A stretch of 41,016 nt of DNA. Origin: Pseudomonadota bacterium. Its GTDB lineage: Bacteria > Pseudomonadota > Alphaproteobacteria > Sphingomonadales > Sphingomonadaceae. Location of the stretch: the NCBI GenBank assembly GCA_018240865.1, contig JAFEEY010000032.1, forward strand, positions 38,952 to 79,967. Direction: 5' to 3'. The notes below the pieces were generated by a model. It made no database searches, was not told where the DNA came from, and saw only the letters and a list, made by a program, of their open reading frames with translations. Below are positions 1 through 10,382 of this stretch, piece by piece (the first letter of the stretch is position 1; every line of letters starts with the position of its first letter). The position numbers were made by a program, and so were the translations under genes.

Positions 1-504
1 TTCCAGCGCGCCCAGCTCGACCGGGCATCGCTCTTCAGCGACGTCTGGCAGCGGGCGATCTGGCAGGATCCCGAGCTCGACTACACGCTGCAGCGCCCGG
101 TCTCGACGCTTGGCAAGCGCCAGTGGCAGGATTCGCGAAGCGCGGAACGGAACGCCGCGATGGCCCAGCTTTCCGAGCGTTACGGGCTCTTCTACTTCTT
201 CGCCCAGAGCTGCGGCGCTTGCGAAGTCATGTCGCCGATCGTGCAGAGCGTTGCCTCGACCTGGCATATCGCGGTGCGCGCGATTTCGACCGATGGCGGC
301 CCGTCGCGGCATTTCCCGAACTACACGGTCGAGACCAACCAGCGCAGCCGCATGGGGCTCGAGCCCAAGATCACGCCAGCGGTCGTGCTCTGGGACGCGC
401 AGACGGGCCGCCCCATCCCGATCGGCTACGGCGTCATGAGCGCCGACGAGCTGCAGGACCGGATTTACCTCCTCACATCGAAGGAAGCTGGACGTGACTA
501 CTAG
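1..504 (+). CDS. traF: TraF, F-type conjugative pilus assembly protein (5' truncated)
   Basis: The reading frame is open from the first base of the window, so the N-terminus and start codon lie upstream; 167 residues plus stop are visible. TraF is a periplasmic thioredoxin-fold protein of F-type type IV secretion systems needed for pilus assembly. The visible part has the thioredoxin-like signature FAQSCGACEVMSP, with a CxxC pair around residues 68-71 of the visible piece, and the downstream proline-containing loop KITPAVVLWD expected of the fold. It is followed immediately by traH and traG, the standard F order, and overlaps the traH start by 11 nt, which implies translational coupling. Unlike F TraF, which is reported to lack the active CxxC, this copy keeps both cysteines, so it may be redox active (inference). 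Confidence 0.86.
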   Translation, partial: FQRAQLDRASLFSDVWQRAIWQDPELDYTLQRPVSTLGKRQWQDSRSAERNAAMAQLSERYGLFYFFAQSCGACEVMSPIVQSVASTWHIAVRAISTDGGPSRHFPNYTVETNQRSRMGLEPKITPAVVLWDAQTGRPIPIGYGVMSADELQDRIYLLTSKEAGRDY

Positions 505-1942
505 GATGAAAAGAGCCGTCGCTGCGCTTCTTGCAGCCGCCCTCCCCCTCACTCTCCCGCTATCTGGTGCATCGGCCGACGTCGGCAGTTCGATGGACTC
601 GTTTCTGAACGACGTCGGGGGCGCTGCCAACGTCAACGGACCGACCGCGTTCCAGGGGCAATCTGCCGGCTATTACAGCCTCGGCAATGTCTGGACGCGG
701 TTCCCGCAGAAGACCACCAACATCGCCAATCTACAGCTGCCGCGCGCCCGCGCCGGTTGCGGCGGCATCGACATCTTTGCCGGGTCCTTCAGCTTCATCA
801 ACGCGAGCGAGATCGTCGCGATGCTGAAGGCAGTCGCGAACAACGCTGTCGGTTTTGCCTTCAGCCTGGCGATCGACACGGTCTGCCCGGAATGCTCGAA
901 GATCATGCAGGAGTTCAGCCAGAAGGCTCAGCTCATGAACAATCTCAACATCAACTCCTGCGAGATGGCGCAGGGTCTGGTGGGCGGGATCTGGCCCAAG
1001 GGCGACCTTGCCGACAAGGCGATCTGCGAAGCGATCGGCAACTCCGAAGGGATTTTCACCGACTATGCCGCGGCCAAGCATGGGTGCGGCACCAAGGGGC
1101 AGCGATCGAGCACGACCGCGCAAGGCTCGGGCAAATATGATGACGTCAATCCCGGGGTGCCGCGAAACTACACCTGGACGATCCTCAAGAAGTCGGCGTT
1201 CTTCTCGCCAGGTGGCCGGTTCGACGAAGAGCTCGCCGAATATGCGATGACGCTGCTCGGCACGATAATATACGTGCCCCCAAAGGACGATGAGCCGGGC
1301 AAGTTCGTGCCAATCGTCGGCGAAGCCTCGTCCACCCTCGTGACTTCGCTGCTGGATGGCACGGCGAATGGCAATGTCCTCATTTTCGACTGCGACGAGC
1401 CGGAAAAGTGCCTCAACCCGGGCTTCAAGTCGCTGAGCCTGCCGACATCGAAAGCGCTGCGGCCGCGCGTGGCGGCGCTTGTCGGCGGCATGGTTCAGGC
1501 CATCCGCGACGACACCGCGATCAGCGCAGAGCAGAAGGAACTGCTGCAAGTCGCGTCTATCCCGCTCTACAAGATCCTGACTGTCCAGGCGGCCTACGGC
1601 CGGGGCATGCCGACCGACGACCGGGAGACCCTGGCCGAGATCGCCAGTGTCGACCTGCTGTTTGCCGTGCTCGACCGGATCGTGAGCGAGGCGGGCCGCT
1701 CGATGTCGAGCTTCATCGGAGCCGACGAAGCCAAGATCGCGATGTGGCAGAATCAGGTCAATGTCGTGCGTCAGGCTCTCGCTGACCGGCAGGCCAACAC
1801 GCACCTCAAGGTCAATGCGGTGCTGCAGATCATCGAGAAGACGGCGTTCATCGAGAACGTGCTGGCCGCCTCGATGTCGCCCGGAATGGCCGCATCGCTG
1901 GACTGGTCGCGCGGCGTCCAGAACCGCGCCCTCACCCACTGA
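494..1942 (+). CDS. traH: TraH, conjugative relaxosome/pilus assembly protein
   Basis: This 482-residue protein matches the length and composition of TraH, a periplasmic or outer-membrane-associated F-type T4SS component needed for pilus extension and retraction. A signal peptide is visible: a short basic start (TRMKR), a hydrophobic run of Ala and Leu, and a likely cleavage after SGASA. Multiple cysteines (for example the CPECSK and CDEPEKC regions) suit a disulfide-bonded periplasmic protein and fit the neighbouring thioredoxin-like TraF. I chose the GTG at 494 because AAGGAAG lies about 6 nt upstream; an in-frame ATG at 506 is the alternative and leaves the signal peptide intact. It overlaps traF and is followed 33 nt later by traG. 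Confidence 0.9.
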   Translation: MTTRMKRAVAALLAAALPLTLPLSGASADVGSSMDSFLNDVGGAANVNGPTAFQGQSAGYYSLGNVWTRFPQKTTNIANLQLPRARAGCGGIDIFAGSFSFINASEIVAMLKAVANNAVGFAFSLAIDTVCPECSKIMQEFSQKAQLMNNLNINSCEMAQGLVGGIWPKGDLADKAICEAIGNSEGIFTDYAAAKHGCGTKGQRSSTTAQGSGKYDDVNPGVPRNYTWTILKKSAFFSPGGRFDEELAEYAMTLLGTIIYVPPKDDEPGKFVPIVGEASSTLVTSLLDGTANGNVLIFDCDEPEKCLNPGFKSLSLPTSKALRPRVAALVGGMVQAIRDDTAISAEQKELLQVASIPLYKILTVQAAYGRGMPTDDRETLAEIASVDLLFAVLDRIVSEAGRSMSSFIGADEAKIAMWQNQVNVVRQALADRQANTHLKVNAVLQIIEKTAFIENVLAASMSPGMAASLDWSRGVQNRALTH

Positions 1943-1975
1943 CCGGACCAACCACATCCAGGCGGGACAACAGAC

Positions 1976-4678
1976 ATGGTCGAGATTTTCACGGTCGGCG
2001 GCGGGGACTATCTGGTCAACGTCTTCCAGGCGGTCGCCGCCTGGACCGGCAACGGGGGCTACAAGAGCCTGCTCCAGGTGGTGATGGTAATGGGGCTTGG
2101 CCTGTCTGCCATCACCCTCGCGTTCAATCAGGACTGGCGCGCCTGGATCAACTGGTTCCTAGGCGCAACGCTCATCTACTCCTGCCTCATGGTGCCGCGG
2201 CTCGATGTCCATGTGACCGACCGGCTCAATCCGAGCCTTGCCCCGGCCAATGTCAGCAACGTGCCGATGGGCTTGGCCTTGATGGCGAGCTTTACCAGCC
2301 AGGTCGGCGACTATCTGACGGGCTCGGCAGAAGTGGTGTTCGGCCTGCCTGGGGATCTCAACTATTCGAAAAACGGGATGATCTACGGCGCGCGGCTCTA
2401 CGATGCGACCCGGTCCTTGCGGATTTCCGATCCGGAGTTTGCTGCCAATCTCGACGAGCACTTCCGGCAATGCGTGTTCTACGACGTTCTGCTCGGCCGC
2501 TACTCGATGAAGGAGCTCGCGGAAACCGGCGACATCTGGGCGACAATCGCGCCGGGCAGCCAGGCGCGCGCGCAGCGGTTCCTGACCCGGGATGCCACTT
2601 CAGGCCAGGTGAGCTCGAAAATCGTGACCTGCCGCGAGGCCTATGACACGCTCAATGCGCAGTGGGCTGGCCTCGTCGATGCGATGGGATCGGTGTTTGG
2701 CCGCCAGCTTTACCCCAACCAGACGGCCGCGCTCGCCAAGGCAAAGCTCTTTGCCGACCTGCCGGTGGCCTATCAGTACCTCACCGGCGTCTCGGCCAAC
2801 GCGACCGAGATCTTCAAGCAGACGCTGACCATCAACGCGATGAGCCAGGCCATGCATTCGATGTCCGGCACCAGCGGCGCGGGCAATGTCGATGTCTACG
2901 CCCAGACCCGCGCTGACATTCAGACCGAGCGGACCTATGGCTCGATTGCGAGCAACGCGATGAAGTGGGTCCCGCTCCTGAATGTCGTGCTGACCGTGCT
3001 GTTCTACGCCCTCTTCCCGGTCCTGTTTCCCCTGTTCCTGCTTCCCAAGACCGGGCCTGTCGCACTCAAGGGCTACGTGACGGGCTTCTTCTATCTCGCG
3101 GCCTGGGGGCCGCTGTTCGTGATCCTCCACATGATGCTGATGTACAAGGGCGCGGCCGACATGATCGCGGTCACGGGCAGCAACGGCCTCAGCCTTGCAA
3201 GCTTTACCGGGATGGCCGACGTCAACAGCGATATCGGTCTGCTGGCAGGCTATCTTATTGCATCGGTGCCGTTCCTGGCAGGCGGTGTGGCCAAAGGCGC
3301 CATGGCGATTTCCCACCACGCCACGAGCTACCTCAACCCGAGCCAGAACGCGGCCGAGGAAGCAGCCCGGGAGGCGAGTACCGGCAACGTCTCGCTCGGC
3401 AACACAAGCTTCGAAAACTCGAGCGTCCTCACCCGCCAGTTCGCACAAGGCACGATCGCGCCGAGCTTCACCTATGGCGCGCCGCAGACGCGGACCTTCA
3501 GCGACACCGGGGCAATGACCACGAGCTTTCCTGACGGCAGCTACGATCAGATCCCGACATCCAGCTATCCTTTCACGCCGACGCTGGGCCAGGAATTCAC
3601 GGCGCGCCTTTCGACGATGGCATCGCAGGCCCGCGCCAACAGCGAGACCTATGCGAATGTCGCAACGGAATCGACGACCAGCGCGGTCACGAAGTTCCGC
3701 GAGCTGAGAGACCAGTTCAGCCGAGGCGCATCCTTCGAGAGCGCAACCGGCACCTCGAACTCCGACAGCATCCAGACCGCATTCAGCGAAGTCGATCAGG
3801 CATCGACCAATCTGCAGCGGCAATTCGGGCTGTCGCGCAGAGCGGCCGATGACATATCTACGGCGTGGTTCCTCGGTGGCGAGGCCGGGGCAAAAGCTGG
3901 GATTTCTAATGGCGTGCTCTCGGGAAGCGTAGGAGCGAAGGGCGGTGGAACACGCACATGGACCGACAGCGACATCGGCATCGCGTCCGAAGACCGTTCC
4001 CGGATCTTTGGGAGCCTGTCCCAGATGTCTGATAGCCGCAATTGGTCGAGCACCCGCGATGGGTTCGTCCGCTCGGTCAGCACCTCATCAAGCTCGTCGA
4101 TCTCGAGCACCGCGAGCGGCATGAACGCATCTCTAACAGAAGCCCAGAGCTTCACAATCGAGGCTCGTCGGGCCGAGGAGCTTGCCAATCGTCTCGAGAG
4201 CCAGGCGTCCTACTTCGAGGGTAACAGCGCTGCAGGCAGCCTCAATCTGTCGCAGGCCTACCGAGAATGGGGTCTCGCCGAGATCGAAAGCAACCGCGAT
4301 TTCTATGGCAATGCCCGGTTCGACGATGTCACTTTCCAGCTCAGCCCGGAAGGCCAAGCATTGCAGGCAAAGTTCATCGAAAGCTATGCCGAGCAGCTTC
4401 GCGACGGGATCGACGATCGCCTCGAACTCGTCCCCGGACAGCCCGTATCTCGACCGGCTATCGCAAGCGCGGTCTCAGTGCGCAGCCGGGCGCAGACGGG
4501 CGGTGGGGGCTCAGGTTCAGTACCACGGGTGGGGGGCGGCGATGTCCGTGAAGATGTGCAAAGGGCTCAGGAGGCCGGTCGCCAGAAGATTACCGGCTCT
4601 AGGGGACGACTGGTCGCGGTTACCAAGGGAGCCCAAGGCGCCAGCGCAGAAGCAGCCGATGGTGTGAAGGAGTGGTGA
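1976..4678 (+). CDS. traG: TraG, inner-membrane mating-pair stabilisation protein
   Basis: TraG is a large inner-membrane protein with a periplasmic C-terminal region. In F it acts in pilus assembly and in mating-pair stabilisation and entry exclusion. This copy has 900 residues, close to the usual size. Hydrophobic segments are visible near residues 20-70 and in the central part around 335-480 (for example VVLTVLFYALFPVLFPLFLL). The C-terminal half is hydrophilic, rich in Ser, Thr, Asn, Gln and Gly, and low in cysteine, as expected for the extracytoplasmic domain. A ribosome site (GGCGGGA) precedes the ATG. It is the last transfer gene on this strand; the next gene faces it, with the two stop codons inside one inverted repeat. 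Confidence 0.92.
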   Translation: MVEIFTVGGGDYLVNVFQAVAAWTGNGGYKSLLQVVMVMGLGLSAITLAFNQDWRAWINWFLGATLIYSCLMVPRLDVHVTDRLNPSLAPANVSNVPMGLALMASFTSQVGDYLTGSAEVVFGLPGDLNYSKNGMIYGARLYDATRSLRISDPEFAANLDEHFRQCVFYDVLLGRYSMKELAETGDIWATIAPGSQARAQRFLTRDATSGQVSSKIVTCREAYDTLNAQWAGLVDAMGSVFGRQLYPNQTAALAKAKLFADLPVAYQYLTGVSANATEIFKQTLTINAMSQAMHSMSGTSGAGNVDVYAQTRADIQTERTYGSIASNAMKWVPLLNVVLTVLFYALFPVLFPLFLLPKTGPVALKGYVTGFFYLAAWGPLFVILHMMLMYKGAADMIAVTGSNGLSLASFTGMADVNSDIGLLAGYLIASVPFLAGGVAKGAMAISHHATSYLNPSQNAAEEAAREASTGNVSLGNTSFENSSVLTRQFAQGTIAPSFTYGAPQTRTFSDTGAMTTSFPDGSYDQIPTSSYPFTPTLGQEFTARLSTMASQARANSETYANVATESTTSAVTKFRELRDQFSRGASFESATGTSNSDSIQTAFSEVDQASTNLQRQFGLSRRAADDISTAWFLGGEAGAKAGISNGVLSGSVGAKGGGTRTWTDSDIGIASEDRSRIFGSLSQMSDSRNWSSTRDGFVRSVSTSSSSSISSTASGMNASLTEAQSFTIEARRAEELANRLESQASYFEGNSAAGSLNLSQAYREWGLAEIESNRDFYGNARFDDVTFQLSPEGQALQAKFIESYAEQLRDGIDDRLELVPGQPVSRPAIASAVSVRSRAQTGGGGSGSVPRVGGGDVREDVQRAQEAGRQKITGSRGRLVAVTKGAQGASAEAADGVKEW

Positions 4679-4695
4679 CCTGCAACGGTCACCAC
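4672..4695. terminator. Inverted repeat between convergent genes, possible bidirectional terminator
   Basis: A perfect 9-bp inverted repeat, GTGGTGACC - 6 nt - GGTCACCAC, contains the traG stop codon (4676-4678) and the stop codon of the facing small gene (4689-4691). The arms extend outward with GGAGT after a 2-nt bulge. There is no strong T-tract directly after either arm; the AT-rich stretch near 4717-4730 is too far away. The role as terminator is therefore inferred from position. Confidence 0.5.
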
Positions 4696-4907
4696 ACTCC
4701 GAATGACGCGCCCGCTAAAAATGCGAAAACGGCAACAATGACGAAGCCCCCGATGATCGTCAGCTTACGCCCCCAAGGGTCGGACCAGGACTTCTTGATA
4801 CGATACTCCATCAGACGATTTTCGCGGAGCGCCTCATCAAGCTCCGACAGACCCTCCCAATCCCGGGATGCAGGTCGGTTGCCAGTATCGATGTCAAAGT
4901 TGCTCAT
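4689..4907 (-). CDS. Small single-pass membrane protein
   Basis: A 72-residue protein of no family I recognise. The N-terminal 45 residues are polar and acidic with a helical look (WEGLSELDEALRENRLMEY). A basic stretch (RIKKSW, GRKL) follows, then one C-terminal transmembrane segment (TIIGGFVIVAVFAFLAGASF), so the N-terminus is probably cytoplasmic. I chose the ATG at 4907; an ATG at 4919 would add four residues, and the frame stays open to 5006. It faces traG and lies downstream of the restriction operon on the same strand, about 300 bp after res. A link to either transfer (exclusion-like) or the R-M locus is possible but not shown. Confidence 0.55.
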   Translation of the reverse strand: MSNFDIDTGNRPASRDWEGLSELDEALRENRLMEYRIKKSWSDPWGRKLTIIGGFVIVAVFAFLAGASFGVW

Positions 4908-5020
4908 GATCGCATTCATCTCGCCGCTTCTTGGAACATAGCAGAAACGAGGGCGGTAACCAGCAAAACATGCCCCGCAGCCGAGAGTGCGCAGCCTCTC
5001 CTCCAATTCGGTCTAGGCCA

Positions 5021-5212
5021 TCACGTATCTGCATCTTGATCCGGCACGAGCATTGTCTCGCTTCGGATGACAGGACGGGTGAGGGAACGTGGCCCGCCCA
5101 TGTTCATCTGCAGTTTTCTGAACGCGATGGCCTTGATCGTGGACATCGAGATTTTGCCGCCCCTGATCCCGTCCGGATCGCCATCGAGCTGAAAGATATG
5201 ATGGAGTGGGGA
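5021..5212 (-). pseudogene. Frameshifted relic directly downstream of res
   Basis: The 4908-5212 stretch has no convincing intact gene. The minus-strand frame directly continuing that of res after its stop codon reads as sensible protein (HHIFQLDGDPDGIRGG, then KISMSTIKAIAFRKLQ) before becoming ordinary sequence and ending at 5021. An ATG at 5216 overlaps the res stop as ATGA, the usual coupled-start geometry, but is in a different frame. This suggests a former sixth operon gene broken by a frameshift and truncation. The QLDGDPDGIRGGKI pattern resembles the N-terminal strand of small GIY-YIG/DUF4357-type proteins, but that resemblance is from memory and weak. Confidence 0.3.
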
Positions 5213-8200
5213 TCATGATCCGCTGCTCGTCGCAGCAGCGCCTTGGCCAACCATTTCCATCAACTTTCCGTAGTCCGTAACCACATCGTACTTGACCTGA
5301 TCTTTGGTGATCCGGTCGTTGACCTCATTGAAGAATTTCCGGGCGCACTCAATTTTGGTTTTCTCGATCTCGCGCAGTTTCATCGAGGACATCGTCCCCT
5401 TCGTTTCAGCCACGAAATAGATGTGCCGCACGCTGCCGGCCCTGAACGATATCGCCCAGTCCGGGTTGTAGTCCCCGACCGGGGTCGGGATCAGGAAACC
5501 CCGCGGCAGCTTGGCGTACACGACGACCTCGGTGCTCGTGTCCAGCTCTTTGACGAATTCTCTTTCGACATCCGAGTCCGTGATTGCGTAGTCATAGACA
5601 TGGTTGTTGAGCTTCGCCGAGGCGCGTGAGAAGTCCTGGCCGGTCTGGTTGGCAGTAAATATGTCGACGTCGTATCGCTCTTCGACTTCGTCGTAGGCCA
5701 AGCGCTCGATGACCATCGCAGCCTTCTGCTCGGCGATGATCCGCGAGGCCTCGGAAATGAAGTGTTCAGGGTTCATCTTGAACTGCCCGAATACCGCAGG
5801 CTCGGTCTGGCCAAGGATGGTTGCGGCCGTATCTCGCGTCAGCTGCGCGCTTTCGGCGACCTTTCCGACAAGGTCATATTTCACCAGCGAATGGATGGAA
5901 CCTCCCTGTTCGGTAGTCGTGGCCGTAACCGTGAAGCCATCGCCGGTGCGGAGCTGGTCGTCGGTCAGGCCGTCGTTCTGTTTGCCTTCCTGAATCGTGT
6001 ATTGCAGCGGCGTAACGCGCAGCTGGCTGTCCAGCGCGCTGACGCACTTCCTGACAAGTTCCGAAGAATCGAACTCGACACGGTACACCGCCTTGCGATT
6101 GATCCGCGCCCACAGTTCCTGGAACTCCTTCTTATCGAAGTTCGCATTGAGCGGATTGGTCTTGGGTTTGCGGCCATCACCCACCTTGGGCAACTGCGCA
6201 TCGCTGAACACGCTGTCGATCAGCTGGAAAACCTGATCCGCATAGGGTTTCAGCTCCTCGGGCAATTCCGCCAGTGCACCAGCGGCTTTAGCCTCGTGGT
6301 AGGTGCCTGCAATCTGGTCCGCATCGTCGGTGTAGTCGTTTTTCATCAGATAGCGGTAGATTTGCTTCGCCATCGAGCCTGTAATCTCGACTGGGCCTTG
6401 CTCGGTGGTGATTGTCTTGCCCGTGAAATAGGCTTCAGTTGCCTGACGGGGACGCGAAGAGAGGGTCTCCGCGATCTCTCTCTGAAGGCCTGTCACGAAG
6501 TCCTTGTAGCTCTCGCTCGCAACCACGGTCAGCACGTTGATGTCGTGCACCACGGCCGGATGATCCATGCGGTCACCATGCTGGTCGACACTAAGCCGAA
6601 GTCCTCGACCGACTTCCTGACGGCGCGAAATGGTGTTGTCGCTGTGCTTCAGCATACACATGACGAAGACGTTCGGGTTGTCCCACCCCTCGCGCAGCGC
6701 TGAGTGCGAGAAAATGAATCGGGTGGGTTCGGCGAAGGAAAGTAGGCGCTCCTTGTCTTTTAGGATCAGGTCGTAGGCGTCCACATCGTCGGAATCGACC
6801 GCGCGGGCCCCAACGGCTGGATTCTTCAGGCGGTTCGTCCTCTTGTCGATCGAGAAATAGCCATTGTGCGTCTTGGCTGGATCGATGCCGGCAAGGTACT
6901 CCCGATACTCCTCGTTATCGATGGCAAGTTCCGAGAGGTACTCAGCCTTCAGCAACTCGTACTCTTCCTCGAAGACCCGGGCATATTCGCCCTTCTCATC
7001 GGCCTGATCGTAGTCGCGATACTTCACCACCTCGTCGATGAAGAATAGTGATAGGACCTTGATGCCCTGTGCAAATAGCTGCTTTTCCTTGTCGAGGTGG
7101 GCCTTGATCGTCTCGCGGATCTGGATGCGGCGGATATCGCGCTCAGACACATCGCCGTTGGCTTCGCCTGCATTCAGCACGATGCCGTTTGTGAACTCGA
7201 CCGTGTCCGCGTTGTAATCAATCTGGCTGATCGTGAACCCGCGATACTGATCCAGATCACCTGACTCGACGAACAGGTCGTCACGGAATTCCAGTCGCCG
7301 AATCTGGCGCTTGATCTCGCCGGACTTCAGCTTCACCTCGAGCTCGATTCTGGCTACCGGGGCCTTCTTCGAGATGTCGATGCCTTCGAGATAGAGGTAG
7401 GCATTTGTGCCGGCGAGCCCGCGAGTCTGGATGCCGCGCACGGCGATCTTCTTCACCAGCTTCTGGTTGTAGGCGTCCAGTGCGTCCAGCCGGTGAATGC
7501 GGTTGTGCTGGGTCTTGTGCGTAGCGGAGTAGCGCAGGATCATCAGCGGCTTGAACTTTGGCAACGCTTCCATCGTTGCCGCACCTTCCATCTTCTGTGG
7601 CTCGTCCAGGATCAGGATCGGCCGGTTGGACGCGATGACGTCGATGGGTTTGCGCGACTGGAAGTCGTCCAACTCTTCGTAGATGCGGCGGTTGTCCGCG
7701 CCGCGCGCGGCGAACGCCTGGATGTTGATCACCATGACATTGATGCCGGCATCGGAGGAGAAGCTCTCCAACTCGTGCAGGCGCTTGGAATTGTAGATGA
7801 AGAACCGGGCCTTCTTGCCATAGGTCTCCGTGAAGTGATCGGCGGTAATCTGGAGGGACTTGTAAACGCCTTCACGGATAGCGATCGAAGGCACCATAAT
7901 GATGAACTTCGACCAGCCGTAGCGCTTGTTCATCTCGAAAATCGTCTTGATGTAGCAATAGGTCTTGCCGGTGCCGGTTTCCATCTCGACGTCGAGGTGA
8001 ACGCGGGTCGCGGCCAGAGCATCGCGTCGATAGGTCACCGGCGCGGCAACGCGCTGATTGTTCCGATCGAGAACCATGAACTCGCCCAGCCGCTGCCCGA
8101 CGGGGAGGTTCTGGCGGCGTTGGACCGCCTGGATGTTCTCGAGGATCTGGGCTTCGCTCAGCGCAAAATCGGCGTTCTTGAACCCTTCCTCGAAAGCGGC

Positions 8201-8329
8201 CGCCTGTGCCTTCTGGCCAGGGTCGATGCGGTAGGTCAGACCATCGACCTTCGGTTGACCAGCGAAACAATCCACCACCGCTTCAACAGCATTGGTCTGG
8301 TACGGCTGGACCTTGAATTTCAGCTTCAT
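5213..8329 (-). CDS. res: Type III-like restriction subunit Res (helicase-nuclease)
   Basis: A 1038-residue superfamily 2 helicase fused to a nuclease, the cleaving subunit of type III restriction systems, which acts in complex with Mod on incoming DNA. Visible motifs: Walker A METGTGKT at residues 116-123; a DEAD-type box LILDEPQKM around 239-247; a motif III-like SATH; the motif V/VI region [14 protein letters not shown] and [12 protein letters not shown]-terminal PD-(D/E)xK nuclease shows NPDWAI (Asp957) followed by FVAETKG (Glu975, Lys977). It follows mod after 10 nt, the usual mod-res order, and ends the operon. DEPQ in place of DEAD/DEAH is seen in Res-type proteins. All catalytic motifs look intact, so it is probably active. 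Confidence 0.92.
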   Translation of the reverse strand: MKLKFKVQPYQTNAVEAVVDCFAGQPKVDGLTYRIDPGQKAQAAAFEEGFKNADFALSEAQILENIQAVQRRQNLPVGQRLGEFMVLDRNNQRVAAPVTYRRDALAATRVHLDVEMETGTGKTYCYIKTIFEMNKRYGWSKFIIMVPSIAIREGVYKSLQITADHFTETYGKKARFFIYNSKRLHELESFSSDAGINVMVINIQAFAARGADNRRIYEELDDFQSRKPIDVIASNRPILILDEPQKMEGAATMEALPKFKPLMILRYSATHKTQHNRIHRLDALDAYNQKLVKKIAVRGIQTRGLAGTNAYLYLEGIDISKKAPVARIELEVKLKSGEIKRQIRRLEFRDDLFVESGDLDQYRGFTISQIDYNADTVEFTNGIVLNAGEANGDVSERDIRRIQIRETIKAHLDKEKQLFAQGIKVLSLFFIDEVVKYRDYDQADEKGEYARVFEEEYELLKAEYLSELAIDNEEYREYLAGIDPAKTHNGYFSIDKRTNRLKNPAVGARAVDSDDVDAYDLILKDKERLLSFAEPTRFIFSHSALREGWDNPNVFVMCMLKHSDNTISRRQEVGRGLRLSVDQHGDRMDHPAVVHDINVLTVVASESYKDFVTGLQREIAETLSSRPRQATEAYFTGKTITTEQGPVEITGSMAKQIYRYLMKNDYTDDADQIAGTYHEAKAAGALAELPEELKPYADQVFQLIDSVFSDAQLPKVGDGRKPKTNPLNANFDKKEFQELWARINRKAVYRVEFDSSELVRKCVSALDSQLRVTPLQYTIQEGKQNDGLTDDQLRTGDGFTVTATTTEQGGSIHSLVKYDLVGKVAESAQLTRDTAATILGQTEPAVFGQFKMNPEHFISEASRIIAEQKAAMVIERLAYDEVEERYDVDIFTANQTGQDFSRASAKLNNHVYDYAITDSDVEREFVKELDTSTEVVVYAKLPRGFLIPTPVGDYNPDWAISFRAGSVRHIYFVAETKGTMSSMKLREIEKTKIECARKFFNEVNDRITKDQVKYDVVTDYGKLMEMVGQGAAATSSGS

Positions 8330-8339
8330 GGGTGCAGCC

Positions 8340-10382
8340 TCAAATTGCTTTGACGTCGGTTGACGGCGAAAGCTGACGGAAGATCTGTTCGACGTTGATC
8401 TTCACCGCATCCGAGACAAAGCCGTTGTCGCGGAAGACGACGCGCAAAGGCTCACGCTTCGCCAGCTCCTTCACCAGTTCTTCAGTCACGCCACGATCAA
8501 AACAGGCGACAAGGGCGTTGTCGTCGACGAAGAACACGGTCTTGCCCTGGACCGTCTCACGGCGGATCGGCAGCGTCAGGTCAACGCCCCAGTCGACTAG
8601 CACCTGAAACAGCAGGTCTTCGGGTGTGCGGTCTTCCTTCACATTGTCGACCATATCAAGCAGGTCAGACTGTTTCAGTTCGTCGGGACGGTAGTAGACG
8701 TCCTTCATGTTCGACGTGTCCACCTTGAGCACTCGAAAGCCGACGTCGCGGTTCCAATCGGGGTGGTATTCGCCTTCGAGGATTTTCTTGCCAGCTCGGC
8801 GGATTCGTTCCTTTGAAAGCTCGGCTACATTCTTAAAACCGGCGGCTTCGCTGTCGCCGACTTCTGGCAGTTGCACCATGATAAAGCGCCGATTGCCCCC
8901 GTCTTCCGCGTTGCACGAAAGAACAGCATGAGCCGTGGAGCTCGATCCAGCAAAAAAGTCCAAAACCGTTGCGCATTGCTTTTTCTGCATCCCCACGATG
9001 CGCTTCAACATCGCGAGAGGTTTTTTTCCATTTTGAAACGGAATGTCACCCTCTTTCGTCAGGTTCTTGGTCTCGCTCGCGTAATCCCAATAGGTTCCAC
9101 GCATTTCTTTTTTGTATATTTTACCGTCTTTTTCTTCGGCAACATCACGGAGCCACGCAAATAGGCGAAAGCTTTCCCCTTTATAGAATTGTTCATACAG
9201 ATTCCCCTTATTCCGGCCTGAGCGAGGAACGTACTCAATCGAGTATAGATCAGATTGAGCCCCACCGTTTTCCTGGACAAAGCTCATAACGCGAGGCCGG
9301 ATGGAGCTCTGAGGCATCGCTGTTTGGAAAATCATAGAGGCGTATTTGTTATAGGCATCCTCTTCAGATAGCCCTTCCTCTCTCTGAACTTGCGCTATCG
9401 ATTTTATCACAAAGCGGCGGCGTTCATATATCGATATATCATTGCCATCGCCGTCGACCGTGGAACCAAGAAAGACTTTTTCGCCCGGATCAACGAGAAT
9501 GCTTGTGTATTTCCAGCTTTTTCCCTCATCACGATATTCTTGAACCATATCGCTAATAGGGAACAAATCATAGGCATTGTTGAATCCTTCAAAATCCATG
9601 CGTGAAGCAACATAGACGTGAAGGTACTCAATATTCTTCTTAAGACGCTTGTCTTCCCCGCCTCCGGAGGCCCCTGCTACATTCTTCATATTAACTGATA
9701 TTGTATTAACAAAGTTTTCTTCTCCAAAAACTTCGTCGCAAATTTTTTTGAGATTATCCTGTTCTTCATCGTCAATTGAAATGAAAATTGCGCCTGTCCG
9801 AGACAGGAGTTTTTTGGCGATTTTCAATCTGGGGTATATCATGCTCAACCAGTCGGAATGAAATCGGCCATTCGTCTCAGTATTTGCGACAAACTTATTT
9901 TTTAGTTCGTCCGTCTGATTCGTCCGGACGAGGTATTTATTCTCGCTTTCGGAAAAATCGTCCGAATAGATGAAATCCTGACCAGTATTATATGGCGGAT
10001 CAATGTATATTATATCGATCAAACCAAGGTAATTGTTTTGAATAAGCTTAAGGGCGTCAAGGTTATCACCTTCTATGAATAAGTTACGTGTCGTGTCGAA
10101 ATCCATGCTACCGTTCCGAGAGGGGCGGAGCGTCTTTGCAATAGGCGCATTTGCCAGCGCCAGAGCCTCTCGTTTGCCTGGCCAGTCCAACCGATACCGC
10201 TCCTGCGGCCCGTCCACGATGTGATGGCTCAACTCCTGACGCAACTGGTCGAAGTCCACTGCCAGACGCAACGCCCCAGTCACCTCGTCACGCACTTCGG
10301 TCACGCAGCTGGGGAAAAGGTCGCCGATCTTTGCGATGTTGTCCTGGCTCAGATCAGAGCTATGCATCTTCAGCTTATCCAT
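8340..10382 (-). CDS. mod: Type III-like DNA methyltransferase Mod (N6-adenine, beta class)
   Basis: A 680-residue modification and specificity subunit. The catalytic motif IV is DPPY at residues 128-131 ([14 protein letters not shown]) and the AdoMet-binding motif I is DFFAGSSS at about 475-482. This order is that of beta-class N6-adenine methyltransferases, as in type III Mod proteins. The region between the motifs (about 220-440) should hold the target recognition domain. Mod both protects host sites and provides target recognition for Res. Its start overlaps the DUF4391 gene by 8 nt. The central part of the gene (roughly 8960-10100) is clearly AT-richer than both ends and than all neighbouring genes, suggesting that the specificity part was exchanged by recombination. 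Confidence 0.93.
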   Translation of the reverse strand: MDKLKMHSSDLSQDNIAKIGDLFPSCVTEVRDEVTGALRLAVDFDQLRQELSHHIVDGPQERYRLDWPGKREALALANAPIAKTLRPSRNGSMDFDTTRNLFIEGDNLDALKLIQNNYLGLIDIIYIDPPYNTGQDFIYSDDFSESENKYLVRTNQTDELKNKFVANTETNGRFHSDWLSMIYPRLKIAKKLLSRTGAIFISIDDEEQDNLKKICDEVFGEENFVNTISVNMKNVAGASGGGEDKRLKKNIEYLHVYVASRMDFEGFNNAYDLFPISDMVQEYRDEGKSWKYTSILVDPGEKVFLGSTVDGDGNDISIYERRRFVIKSIAQVQREEGLSEEDAYNKYASMIFQTAMPQSSIRPRVMSFVQENGGAQSDLYSIEYVPRSGRNKGNLYEQFYKGESFRLFAWLRDVAEEKDGKIYKKEMRGTYWDYASETKNLTKEGDIPFQNGKKPLAMLKRIVGMQKKQCATVLDFFAGSSSTAHAVLSCNAEDGGNRRFIMVQLPEVGDSEAAGFKNVAELSKERIRRAGKKILEGEYHPDWNRDVGFRVLKVDTSNMKDVYYRPDELKQSDLLDMVDNVKEDRTPEDLLFQVLVDWGVDLTLPIRRETVQGKTVFFVDDNALVACFDRGVTEELVKELAKREPLRVVFRDNGFVSDAVKINVEQIFRQLSPSTDVKAI

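Noticed and set aside
731..1957. Long minus-strand frame (408 residues) antisense to traH
   Set aside because: It is Arg/His/Asp-rich shadow of a high-GC gene; traH has a signal peptide and the family length.
2600..3823. 407-residue minus-strand frame antisense to traG
   Set aside because: Low-complexity composition typical of an antisense GC frame, fully inside traG.
4924..4950. Possible fourth LexA box (GAAC-N7-AAAC) ahead of the small membrane protein gene
   Set aside because: One half-site is imperfect (AAAC), and position relative to a promoter is unclear.
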